From: Engraulis encrasicolus
Taxonomy: Eukaryota > Chordata > Actinopteri > Clupeiformes > Engraulidae
NCBI RefSeq assembly: GCF_034702125.1
Contig: NC_085865.1
Coordinates: 46,149,856 to 46,213,855 of the forward strand
Direction of reading: 5' to 3'
Length of the DNA: 64,000 bases
Shown here: positions 53,947 to 64,000 of the stretch, one piece after another
Layout of the letters: each line of letters begins with the position of its first letter
Numbering within the stretch: position 1 is the stretch's first letter
The notes under the pieces: model-generated
Told to the model about the DNA's origin: nothing
What the model saw: the letters and a program-made list of their open reading frames with translations, nothing else
Database searches by the model: none
Made by a program: the position numbers and the translations under genes

Positions 53947-54530
53947 CTCACATCACTATTTTTTTTTATGATTATAATTTTTATTAGCACTATCAAAAGA
54001 ATTTGTTCCAGCAAGATATGGCTTAATAGTGCACACAAGAATAAACAAAAACAAAACAAAAAAGGCAGATCAACAAAAAAAAGGGAACATAACAGGGACA
54101 TCATCATAACAATAGGCTTTAGATGGTTAGAAATTCTAACTTAGAATGTCCTTAATTCTTGAACAAAGGTCCTTCCATGCATTTACTGTAGACAAACTGG
54201 CGTTGTTCAGTCGAGCTGTTGTTTCCTCTAATGATGCAATGTCCAGTAAAGATCTGATCCAGTAACATTTTGCACTGATATCAGGTTTGAACCACAGCTG
54301 GAAGATTGACTTTGTGGCAGCTCTGAAGCCAGCAAAAACTAGACATTTTTCACGTAGAGAGAGATCAAGTGAGGAATCATCATTCAATAAACAAAAACAG
54401 GGGTCTAAAACAAGAGTAATATCAAGAAACATGGATTACATCTCAATAACATACTTCCAAAATATACTTATAATGGGACATGCCCAAAACATATGAAGGA
54501 AGTAGGCAGCGGGCCAGAAATCCTATCTTG
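53947..54530 (-). mobile_element. L1-type LINE fragment (ORF2 C-terminus)
   Basis: The minus-strand frame 54136-54432 has WFKPDISAKCYWIRSLLDIA followed by SLEETTARLNNA, the type of ending seen in fish L1/Tx1-like ORF2 proteins. Upstream, another frame keeps a CFGHVPL-like remnant of the C-terminal Cys-His region. A 3' region of 190 bp ends in an A run near 53958. Confidence 0.6.
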
Positions 54531-56081
54531 CAGGTTCGTCGGAGTGATCAGGTGGCAACTTGGTTTTTGCTGATATAAGTACTTGATAGTACATAAATCA
54601 ATATTCTAGGTGTTGCCATCGTCAAAAGTGGCACATTGATTTAAAAAACAAAGGTTGAAATAGCGACATTTGGTAATGTGGGAATTTAAGTAAAATTGGC
54701 CATCCAACAGGAAATGTGTCACCAACTCCTTTTGGAGTACTTAACAGATTACTGTGTATTATGCCTACCAACATTTCTCTGTGTGTGTAATGGCAGTTAG
54801 GCATAGCGCCACCATGTGGTAGGTGAATGAACTGCTTGAAATCACTGCAGCTACTGTGTATTTCATATTATGAAAAAAAGGATGAAGTTAATGTGTATAT
54901 TCTATTAAACATACTTTGTGAAAAGTTTTTTGATGTTGTAAAATAAGAAGATGGCATGGCAACAAAAGTACCACAGGTTAACAATTAATTTGAACTCAAC
55001 ATACATTGCTTGACATTACTGATAATTAGCCCTCTACTGCACACAATATGGCTATGCATGATTTTTTTAGTTCATTTTGAGACATTTTATTGATAAAATA
55101 TATTTTATTTTTTTGGATTATTTATCCTGTAGGCCCAATATTCTTATTTTTATTCAGTTTAAAATTGAACAAAGCACGCAATTACCTCACGTAAAACAGA
55201 GGTGCACAGTGATGGAATGATCATTACTAGGTTTGTGTGTGTGTGCCCTAAATGTCATGTTAATGAGACTGGCTGCTTGGTGTGGTGGTCATATTGCACA
55301 TTTGGCACCCCGAGGGCCTGTCTTTGAAGCTGGACAAGCAAAGTTATCCCCATTTGCTGGTGTCAGAAGTGGGATTGCTTTTAGATACGCCAGTGGCGAA
55401 CCGTGAGCTCAACAGCTGGGCCTTCAAAAAAAAAAATCTTGACAGGCTAGCGAACTGCATGATTCCAGCTTGAGAAGTTTACTGAATCTCCATGAATCTT
55501 AACAGTCTTGTAAAACTGAAACAGAATTAAATATAGGCTATAGGATAGGCCCTACATTTAGGAAATAAAAGGGAATGCTATTTCCCCTTTACATGCACTA
55601 ACTTAGTGTTTTCTTTTATAGGTTTTAGGTCAGGTAAGGGCACTGTAAGCTTAGGTCTATTCAGGGGTAAGTTAAAGCAGACAGGCGAATTTTAACATAT
55701 TTATTTTAAAAGACAACACGCAGGCAAGTTGACAGACAGGACAGTGTAAAGTATAGTCACTAGGAAAGTTTACACGTGAAATACAAAGTAGCCTGCGATT
55801 ACTGAACACAAACGACGCAATGCAAAGGCTGGTTGACTCCAGAATTAGCCAAACAGCATTGCTAATGATCGCAATTAGCATAATTCACACCTTTAAATGG
55901 CGATCTCTCAAGAACTTACATTTAGCATTTTCACCACTACTGTCCACATTACAATGACATTAAACAACAATTGAAACAATATTTAGCAGCAACATACTAT
56001 TAGAATTGAAGAATCTTTGCTGTTAGTTCCATGGCAAGCAACAGGAAATCAGTAGATTCAATACGAGTGTTCTACCTAATG
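54531..56081. other. Intergenic sequence, no gene recognised
   Basis: AT-rich, with only short frames. Confidence 0.35.
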
Positions 56082-56725
56082 TTATTATATGGTTGTGACG
56101 TCACCTGTCGAATGCTCCATTCATTTCAACGGGGCTCCCCAACGTTCGGACGTCTGTTATTTTTCGATAACGGACGGGTTGGTCTATAACAGACCGTTGT
56201 CAATGGCAACAAGACTTTTCACTGCTAAAGCGACTTTTCAACAAGACTCTAATCAGCTGCTGTGATAGACAGCACCCGTTGTCCTGGCTACCGCTGTCAA
56301 TGGCAACAAGACGTTCACTGCTAAAGCCACTGGCTTGTATACAAGTCAGTGGCTAAAGCGAATGTTTCATATCACTCCGCAGGGGGTCCGGTCTTTTGTC
56401 ACTCTAATCAGCTGCTGTGATAGACAACACCTGTCCTGGCTACCTAGCTGTTGCCTAGCGGTGTTCCACAACGGCACTGTCTTGTTTTGCGCAGCAACAA
56501 TCTTAACATTAAATAGGTCTAAAGAAATGTCCCCGCCATGTGTGAATCATTTAAGTATATCCATATAATAAGCGGGTTAACTTTCGGCGAGTCGGTCGCT
56601 TTGTGGAATAGCAGCACTTCAGAGAGAACAAGACCCCTCCGCTCCGCGTCGGGGTCTAAAGATTCTCTCTGTCGTGCTGCTATTCCACGGTAGCGACCTT
56701 CTCGCCGAACGTTAACCCTTACTTA
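56082..56725 (+). repeat. Dispersed repeat R1, copy 2, with an internal duplication
   Basis: Direct copy of 41672-42164, with about 150 extra bases (56290-56410) that begin as a second copy of GCTGTCAATGGCAACAAGAC. The hairpin end is intact. Confidence 0.85.
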
Positions 56726-57276
56726 ACACTAGGGGGAATCTAGAGCTCTAAGCCCAGAGGCAGCAGCACAAGAGCCTTCACGAAGGCCAAAAGGTGTGCT
56801 TTTTTGTCCCGCCCTCTTCAAATCAAACCGTGATTGGTCAATTTCCCCATCACTCTCCAAACCAAAACACATAGCCAGAGCCAGCTTGGCCTTCGTGAAG
56901 TCCTGACCAATTCATGAGCCAGTTAATCTTGCTTCAATAGAGATAGACACTTCTGATTGGATAGTATGGTTCAGTACAGTAACCCTTTCATTGCTGATGT
57001 GAATTTGACAGTACACTTAACTTTGGAACATAGATTAGTGAAAATGACTGTAGTAATAAATGTATTGTATTAAATTAAATGAGACTGAGGAGGTTTTAAT
57101 GTATTCATATATTATTTAATATATTTTTTGTTCTGAAATTTTAAGGCCTTCTCTGAAGGCGTAGAAGGCCCTGAGGGTTCCCCACTGAGATACGCCATTG
57201 GAGACACCTCCACTGCATGTGAGCCATAATTCCGTGCAAGTGACTACAAGGATAGGCCTAATCTGTAGGACTCAGG
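56726..57276. other. Intergenic sequence, no gene recognised
   Basis: A GGCCTTCGTGAAG motif returns inverted (CTTCACGAAGGCC at about 56778), spanning 120 bp. Nothing coding. Confidence 0.35.
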
Positions 57277-57787
57277 CAGGGCTGGCCCGAGGCATAAGCA
57301 AACTATTCAATGGCTTAGGGCCCTGCCACCAGCCCACCCTGGGCAGCAAAGTTCCAGGAAGAAATGAACTCTATACTATATTCCCTAGTCCTAAATTTCT
57401 TTCTGAGCCTCGATGGAAACAGGAGCCATTATGCTGTATATCGGGTTACACCTCAATGATGGTGGATACAACGTCCTTTTTCATGTACCACACTTAATTG
57501 TACAAACCCTACAATAAATGCAGAATATAACTAAAAGTAATAGTTTTGAAGTGAAACTAAGATATTCCTTTGTGATAAATGGCTTTCTGGGAAATTTTGC
57601 TCCAAGAAGTGCAGTGCATAATGGGCACATGATCTACAGACAGCCTGCCTACTGTATGTCCTTAGCTCCTAACCCTCACTTGTGCAAGTAAATGAAGCTT
57701 ACAAAGCATCTGATGATGAGTAGGTGGTGGTAGGGGCCCCCAGATGAAATTTTGCTTAAGGCCCCATAAAGGCTTGGGCCGGCCCTG
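57277..57787. mobile_element. 511-bp hAT MITE with perfect 8-bp target duplication
   Basis: GACTCAGG flanks both sides (57269-57276 and 57788-57795). Ends are CAGGGCTGGCCCGAGG and CTTGGGCCGGCCCTG. Confidence 0.88.
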
Positions 57788-60700
57788 GACTCAGGACCCT
57801 AGTTATGAGTGAAGCCTAGAATAAATGAAGTATGGCGGGAGTTGTGTGGGGAACACCGTGGGTGTGTAAAGCACAAAAGATGTGCTTCCCAAGCAGGAAG
57901 GCAGAGTTGACTAACATCCTGTAGAAAGAGACTATAATATATAGAGACAACAGTTAGTGTGCTTTGACTTTATCAATGAGTCTGATTCTTTAGGTAGGCT
58001 CCTACCCAGTACCACTATTGTAGTACCCAGGTGGTCTGAGTTTGAAGCTGGATACGGCAATTCTCCCCCATATTTAGAAGAAGAATAAGCAGTAGTTAAT
58101 ACTCTATTTCCCCTCCTCTACCATAACTCCCTCTCTTCTACATTTAGATGTTCATCAGTGACATTGCTGTCCTACCTAACTTCAGATGAAATTTCTCTAG
58201 CATGCAGATCCTGATGCGCTCATCCATAAAGCATTATTACATTAATTTTGTTTGTCAAAATGTGTATAAATTATAAGATATCAGATACGTATAAGATATT
58301 TCCAATTTACTTTCAGAACATTTAGTTTTTGTCTTTGCTGGATAAAATATATGTGATGATGTGGTTACACAACCACACACAAACAAAACAATAATAACAA
58401 AGTCACCCAAAAAAGTACCCCTTTATCGAACAACGTTGCATTGAGGCAACGCAAAGACAAACAATCACAAAGGGAAACCCTTTTTAAAACCTGATAAGAG
58501 TCTTCTATACAGCCTTGTGCACATAAAAGTATTTTTTATGTCATGATTTTATCATGTTTAGTTACACTAATAATGCGAAAGATCTTGTGTCCTTCGCACC
58601 CCAAGAGGAAGTCCCGCCTTCAAATACTACAACATAGTGTCATCCAAACCACTCTAAATTGTTCTTTCATGTCTTTTCTAACATTCTGATTGGTTTTGAT
58701 AATGTAAAGAGACACACACTGGACATGAGGCTTTAAAAAACATTGGGTTGCCAGAGGGCAATGTAGTGCAGTAGAGGGTTAGAAGATTATGGCTTGTCAT
58801 AACTATGAGCACAAAACAAGTTATCACCACGTCAGTTATTGCATGTTGTCTTTACGTAACCCTTGGACAAAATAATGATAGATACAAGGTGGAATATCCA
58901 GTAATAGTGCGCCAACTATGGGTCAAAGGTCAATTTTGGTATCAATAGGCCTACATACTGTCAATTGTATCAATATGTCTTAACCAATAATCTTATAGCC
59001 GTGGTCTTTTTATTATAATGATTATTTATAATTATTCAATTGAGAAAATAGTAATTCCAATCTCTGCAGCAGTACAAGGGGCAACAGCAACTACTGTACG
59101 TCTACTACTGTGTGGGAACTCAAAGAAATTATCAGGATTATACAAAAAACTTGGAAGTCACTTCTCTCAGTTGCACAATTTGATCAGTTGAGTTATCTTT
59201 TCCTTTGTAGGGGAGTAGTACAATAGTTCTAACTAAGAATGTGTGGATGCGTGCGTGAAATGTTTGAATGTGAATATAGGGTTTGTGACTCTAATGTGTG
59301 CATCCATATGCTAGATTACAAGGCATGAAACACATTGCAAATGTGTAAACTTTCACGTAGCAGTTAATAAAGTCCATAATTAATACTGGCAAGGGATATG
59401 AAAGTTTCAAAGAGGGCATGGCGTTCCAAATGTTCAATGGCGCCCGCATAGGGAGCCATGATGACGCGCACAGAATATCCTGCATCACAGTCATATTTAA
59501 GTATTTTCTTCCATCTTGAGTCTAGATTGTAATGTACTGTATATGCAATGCATGTTGTTCTATAATTCAACCAATCAACTGTCATGTTTGGAGAAAAACA
59601 TGGCTTGAAGTAAAGAAATGGTCCAAAACTTCATGGAAAATGTTGTTACAAAGCAATCTGTAAAATGTTATTACTGAACAGGAAGGAAAACTCTAAAACT
59701 CTGTTTCTACCCATAAATAAGCAAAAATTAATATAGCGCCCCTTGTGGTGGCTAAATGTGCAGGCTGACGCCTTGGCAACAGGCAGATTTGGATTCAGCA
59801 CCCCCAAATTGATCAAGAAAACATGTTTTGAAGTTGCCAGTAAACGGTCACAACGAAACTCATTTTCTAGATGAGCTATGATTCTTGGCCCACTGCCTAA
59901 AGGTACCTGTGGCATTCTGGCAAAGTATACATTGTGGACTTTGAGAGATACTCATTTTGAAACGTATGTATGGTGTTGTATAGGCCTTATGGATACTTTT
60001 ATAGGAATTAGTTGGTGTGCCCGGCACTTAGATGTTAGTGGTAGATTATCTCATATCTCCTCCCAGCCTGGTACTGTCACAGACTGAGCTGTGACGCTCA
60101 CGCAGCCAATAGCGTTCAGGCAGCAATTAAGCCAGCATTTCCAACATGCTGCACTGACGCCGACTGTGTTTCACTTTTCACCCATGTATGTACTGTTTTC
60201 ATTCCCCGGTTCATTGTCAGTCATTAACCACCTTCATTTGCCATAACTTTTACCTAGCATTGTAACATGGAGTGCAGGGAAAGGCCTACCGGCATTTCTT
60301 ATGTTTCAATGATCCATTTTTACCGCGTTTCAAAATGCGTAGTTCATAGCGTTATACATTTCTCAATTCTCATCTGGTTAGCGATTTCTAAGGTTAAAGA
60401 ATCACCACATTTGAAGTGAAGTTTATTTAGTTAAAAGATTGTAATGCAAAGATTTCTGATTCAGTGTAACTCAACTTGCCAGCAGCAGTCACTTCCTTGG
60501 TTAGAGAACAAGAGTGAATGTTCCACTGTGTCTAAATAGTGGGGTGGCTGAGGTTCAGCGGGGCAAACCATTTTTAACGGGGGAGTTTTAACAGGGATTG
60601 TTTGAAATGTATTTTATGAGGCTTAGAAAGAGTTTTGGCTAAAGAAAATGATTTTGGTTGTTTTTGTATTATGTATGCATTTCTTTGGTTTGTTATTTTG

Positions 60701-62489
60701 GGCTTCAAGTATTGTTCTTGAGTTGATTGATTTATGTGGTGAATGGGGTTACCTGAGGGGAGGGGCTGTTTTTGTTTTTGACTTAAATATGGTAAATAAC
60801 AAATGGGAATCACCTTTGATATACTACTTTTGTCCATAGGACAGTAATTCGCCAATGAATGGTGATATTTGTGTTTTAAAAATCCACCTATTACACCATC
60901 TTCCTCTTTCACAAAGGTCAATACAGGAGCTATCTGGGGACATCAGAAATACTATTATTTTCAAAAGCAAGACCTCAAAATAGAAAAAGGTCACCTCATA
61001 TTAATATTAATTTCAGCTTTGTGTTGAGTTGTTCAGAAAACTGCCAAACATGGAACTGTAAAGAACCTCCTTGGATGTGGAGGTAAGGGAAGTGGCAGTG
61101 GCAGTGCCCCCATTTATTAATCAATGACCCTGGAGAACATGCTATGCGCACCCAAATATGCCAGGAAAAGAGTTTCAAGGTTGACACCAAATATCTATTT
61201 ATTTAAAAGGATCCTGTAGGGCTGGGGGGTAAGAGTCAATCAGTTCTTGGTCCATTACATGCAAGTCCAGGGTCACTATTTCGTCCAGGGAGGCCACGGG
61301 CTCTTCCGAGGGCGAGCGGGTGGGCGGACCTTCAGCGAGGGAGGGAGCGTCTTCACCCCTCCTCCTGTCTTCCATCAGAGCGGCAGATACATCTGCACCC
61401 GAGTCACGGCCTTCGGCCTCTCCGCCGTCACGCTTCCGCCCTGTCCATTTGCAGGCTGCCTTGTCCAGATCCTTAGGATCTTCTGTTCCTTTCTGTCTTG
61501 GTCAAGCTCCTGTGCTGGCTACCGGCTCACACCCATTCCCATCCTGCAGCAGCTTCCTAGCGTGGATGGCTTCTCTCTCTCTCAGTGTTCTCTCTCTCTC
61601 TCAGTGTTCTCTCTCTCTCTTAGTGTTCTCCCTTCACCTCTCGCAGTCTACTTCCTCTGCCGGTTCCCCCCATTCCGTCTTCTTCCTGTGAATAGAAACA
61701 TTTCCCCCAACCAGTGTGGCCCAATCACGATTCCCCTTTTCCGCCCCAAACCTGTAATCATTTGTCTTAATCATCCCAGAGTTAAATGTGTCCAACCCAA
61801 TGCATTTTCACTTATGTGTACATCCCCATTCTGCCACTAAAATGCGCCTTTAAGGAAACAAACAATACCATTTTTAGTTCCCTCCCTGACCAAACCTTGT
61901 CACCTCGTGACAGAAGAATATGTGATAGAAGTGTACGGAAGTTGATGCAAATAGTGAAAAAAACACCAGGGCTAACATATAGAGACCTGAACGTAAACTT
62001 TGAATCGTTTTGGGTAGTTTTTTTTCGATAAGCACCACATGTTAAACACTACACAAAGCAGTGCTTTTAGTGTATAGACCAAGACATACCCCCTTGCTCA
62101 ACAAATGTCATAAAAGGGAACACCTGATGTTTGTATAAGAGAACACGGGCAAAGCACAGTCCTTTTAAGAATGTTTTATGGTCATATGAAGCAATAGTAG
62201 AGTTTTTTGGTAATGCACACAAACAGCTTATTTGCTTACTCAACAAAAAAGTCTTTAAGGAAAAGAACACCCTACCAAAAATCAAGCATGGTGTCCGATC
62301 CATAACATTATGTCACTGAAATACCAACAGAGAAGTGCAAGAAGCTTGTTGATGAATACAAACACGTGTGGAGGCTCTCATTGCTGTCTAAGGGTATGCA
62401 ACCAAATATTAAGCCAATATTGTCAATGCCAATATTTCTCCACATGCCATTTTTCTTGTTTTTCTTTGAAATTACAAAATCCATTTGGA
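57788..62489. other. Intergenic sequence, no gene recognised
   Basis: The most structured part is 61220-61490, where a minus-strand frame is acidic (EEPVASLDEIVTLDLHVMDQ). Its upstream part is broken by stops and overlaps a CT-rich tandem (TCTCTCTCTCAGTGTTC, three copies at 61570-61630). I cannot assign it; a transposon remnant is likely. Confidence 0.35.
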
Positions 62490-62610
62490 AAACAAAATAT
62501 TTTCTACACTAGCCACTTGGGGCTCGAACCAACGACCTACCATTCTACGCACCTGTTTGAGCATGGGAGGCACAGCATGATAATGCTGAGCTAAAGTTGC
62601 AGACGATAGC
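62490..62610 (-). repeat. tRNA-like sequence (SINE or tRNA pseudogene)
   Basis: On the minus strand a B-box-like GGTTCGAGCCC lies at about 62533-62523, and TTTAGCTCAGC at about 62597-62587 resembles an A box. The spacing is tRNA-like, but the arms do not pair well by eye. Confidence 0.4.
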
Positions 62611-63096
62611 TCAGCGCTACTAATACTGTAGGAGTTTTCGGGAGGGAGGTTTACTAACATTCTACGTCAAACTCTGCTAGTTGGCATCCGTTACATTAAT
62701 ATAAACCAAGTATCACCCCAATAGTAATTGCTGTATTGTAAGGTGTCTGCTAATGCTGCATAACTTTTGGGTGATATTTGTATGTTCAGGCATAAAATAT
62801 GGTAACAAACCCATGTCCCCACTAGGATAGCCAGGATCTCAAAAAGGGCAAACAAATTGTGTGGTCAGTACAAGTGAATGTTGAAATCGGCAAGAATTTT
62901 CCTTCAATATATAATATATCATTGTGATGTTGATGTTGTTTTAGATGTGTCATTGTGTTGTTGTATGAAATTGAGAGATGAGCTGTTCAATGTGTGTAAC
63001 CTTGAGCTAAACATGCTTGAAATTATGGGTTCAGGCAGAGACATTCACTTAAAATAATCAATTGAAACGAGGCCAGAGTTGCTTGTTGCATTTTCA
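62611..63096. other. Intergenic sequence downstream of the second myosin gene
   Basis: No coding frame or strong repeat was seen. Confidence 0.35.
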
Positions 63097-63102
63097 TTTA
63101 TT
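63097..63102 (-). terminator. Candidate poly(A) signal of the second myosin gene
   Basis: AATAAA on the minus strand lies 320 bases past the TGA stop, in a context (GTTGC followed by TTTTATT-like sequence) resembling the first gene's signal. The 3' untranslated region would be longer than in the first gene. Confidence 0.45.
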
Positions 63103-63421
63103 CTACATCACTACTAGCCTGATTATCATCAACTTTCAAATTTCTTGAAGACTTTGTCTGACCAAGAACATACAATTAACATTTCCCAAATGGCATGGTT
63201 GACCCACCTCCCTTGGTTTGCTACTGGTTGTTTGCTTCCCGACAAAGTGGGAGGAGTTCCCGAATTTTTCCGGAGCTCAGAAACAATATTTGTATTGCTC
63301 CTGGCCTGACTAGAAGCAACGCTGAAGGTGTTGCGTCACTAGGAGGGTGTGGCCTGGCTACATCACTACAGAAACCTCAGAGGCCAGAACACAAGGATCT
63401 AGGAGATCTTCAGGAAGATCT

Positions 63422-64000
63422 TCACTCCTCAACTTGTCCTTTCTGTAATGGAAATGCAGAATATCGTTATATGTATTACTAATAGATGTAACTTCCATGT
63501 GTACCATACCTTTACTGAATGTTACAGCTAATTTGCAGGGGTTGCATCCTTTAAAGTAGCCTTCAAATATCATGTCTATGAGGCCCTGTGCCACTGTGTA
63601 TAAGATTTTAGGGCTTAGTTTTGCAGTTTGTCAAAGAATGTAGCTCTTTGTGGATGCAGACGTTCAAAGCAGATTAGCTCAAGTATTTTCGGCAAGTATG
63701 TTTGAACCATGGCAAAAATTCAATGACCTGATTATACTATAAACAAGCTTGCAACCAGGTAAATTAATGGATTAACAACTTTTGAAGGTCACATGGACAG
63801 ACAGTACATTAAAGTTCACTTCACGAAGGTGATGCCGAAATAACCAGATTTCCTAAACCTACAGCATATATTACATGTTTACTAAATATCCAATATACTG
63901 TATGTGGAAAGTGCCCTGATTATTTAAGATTTATTTAAGTGGAAAATAAAGCATCGTATCGAAGGATTATTCAGAATGACCTTGCCACCAGCATCACGGC
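63422..64000 (-). CDS. Second myosin heavy chain gene, last two coding exons only (cut by the window edge)
   Basis: The last 20 bases (63981-64000) match, on the minus strand, the end of the penultimate exon of the first gene (RDAGGK then GT), with one base changed in the overlap. At 63422-63442 a terminal exon reads KGQVEE and stop (TGA), with acceptor TTACAG and the same AAAGGACA start as the first gene's KGHDEE exon. Exon order, strand and intron length (538 bp against 535 bp) agree. This is therefore the 3' end of a tandem paralogue whose body lies to the right of the window. Confidence 0.85.

Noticed and set aside
61247..61840. 197-codon plus-strand frame
   Set aside because: Low-complexity Ser/Leu from a CT-rich tandem and no domain; the opposite strand looks more protein-like but is broken.

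Overview
This window looks like genomic DNA from a ray-finned fish. It has one long, intron-rich sarcomeric myosin heavy chain gene, dense dinucleotide microsatellites, and a mix of transposons usual in teleosts: hAT, piggyBac-like TTAA elements, Tc1-like, Penelope, DIRS-like and LINE. I see no bacterial-type genes, CRISPR array or rRNA.

The main gene lies on the minus strand between about 40.3 kb and 23.4 kb. I could join 37 coding exons with canonical GT/AG borders and correct phase. They give 1,942 codons, the usual length of a vertebrate muscle myosin II heavy chain. The P-loop, switch I, switch II, loop 2, the SH2/SH1 cysteines, the IQ region and the coiled-coil rod are all present. Sequence details and the C-terminal KKGHDEE suggest the fish slow-twitch (smyhc) type. 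A TATA box with a CArG-like box and two untranslated exons can be placed upstream. At the right edge, two 3' coding exons of a second, same-strand myosin heavy chain gene appear (63,422-64,000), so this is part of a head-to-tail tandem cluster.

The most interesting signal is a duplicated 64-bp exon (exon 7) just after switch I. Both copies are open, have the same length and phase, and have usable splice sites. They differ at about 18 bases but only 5 residues. Using both, or neither, breaks the reading frame. This is the architecture of a mutually exclusive exon pair, which I know from insect muscle myosin but not from vertebrate myosin heavy chain genes. Two more partial exon copies lie in introns of the same gene (exon 1 end, exon 19 start).

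Layout: 1-23.4 kb is transposon-rich intergenic DNA. It holds several hAT elements with perfect 8-bp target duplications, TTAA elements, a LINE 3' end, a Penelope remnant with a GIY-YIG domain, and an inverted pair of 148-bp repeat arrays. 23.4-40.4 kb is the myosin gene, with introns that carry TTAA elements, a 1.3-kb near-perfect foldback, a Penelope fragment and a LINE. 40.4-63.1 kb is intergenic: a DIRS-like element with terminal inverted repeats (47.8-50.5 kb), a nested hAT/TA-element pair (51.0-53.4 kb), an L1-like fragment and a repeat present twice 14 kb apart. 63.1-64 kb is the end of the second myosin gene. I found no other convincing protein-coding gene.
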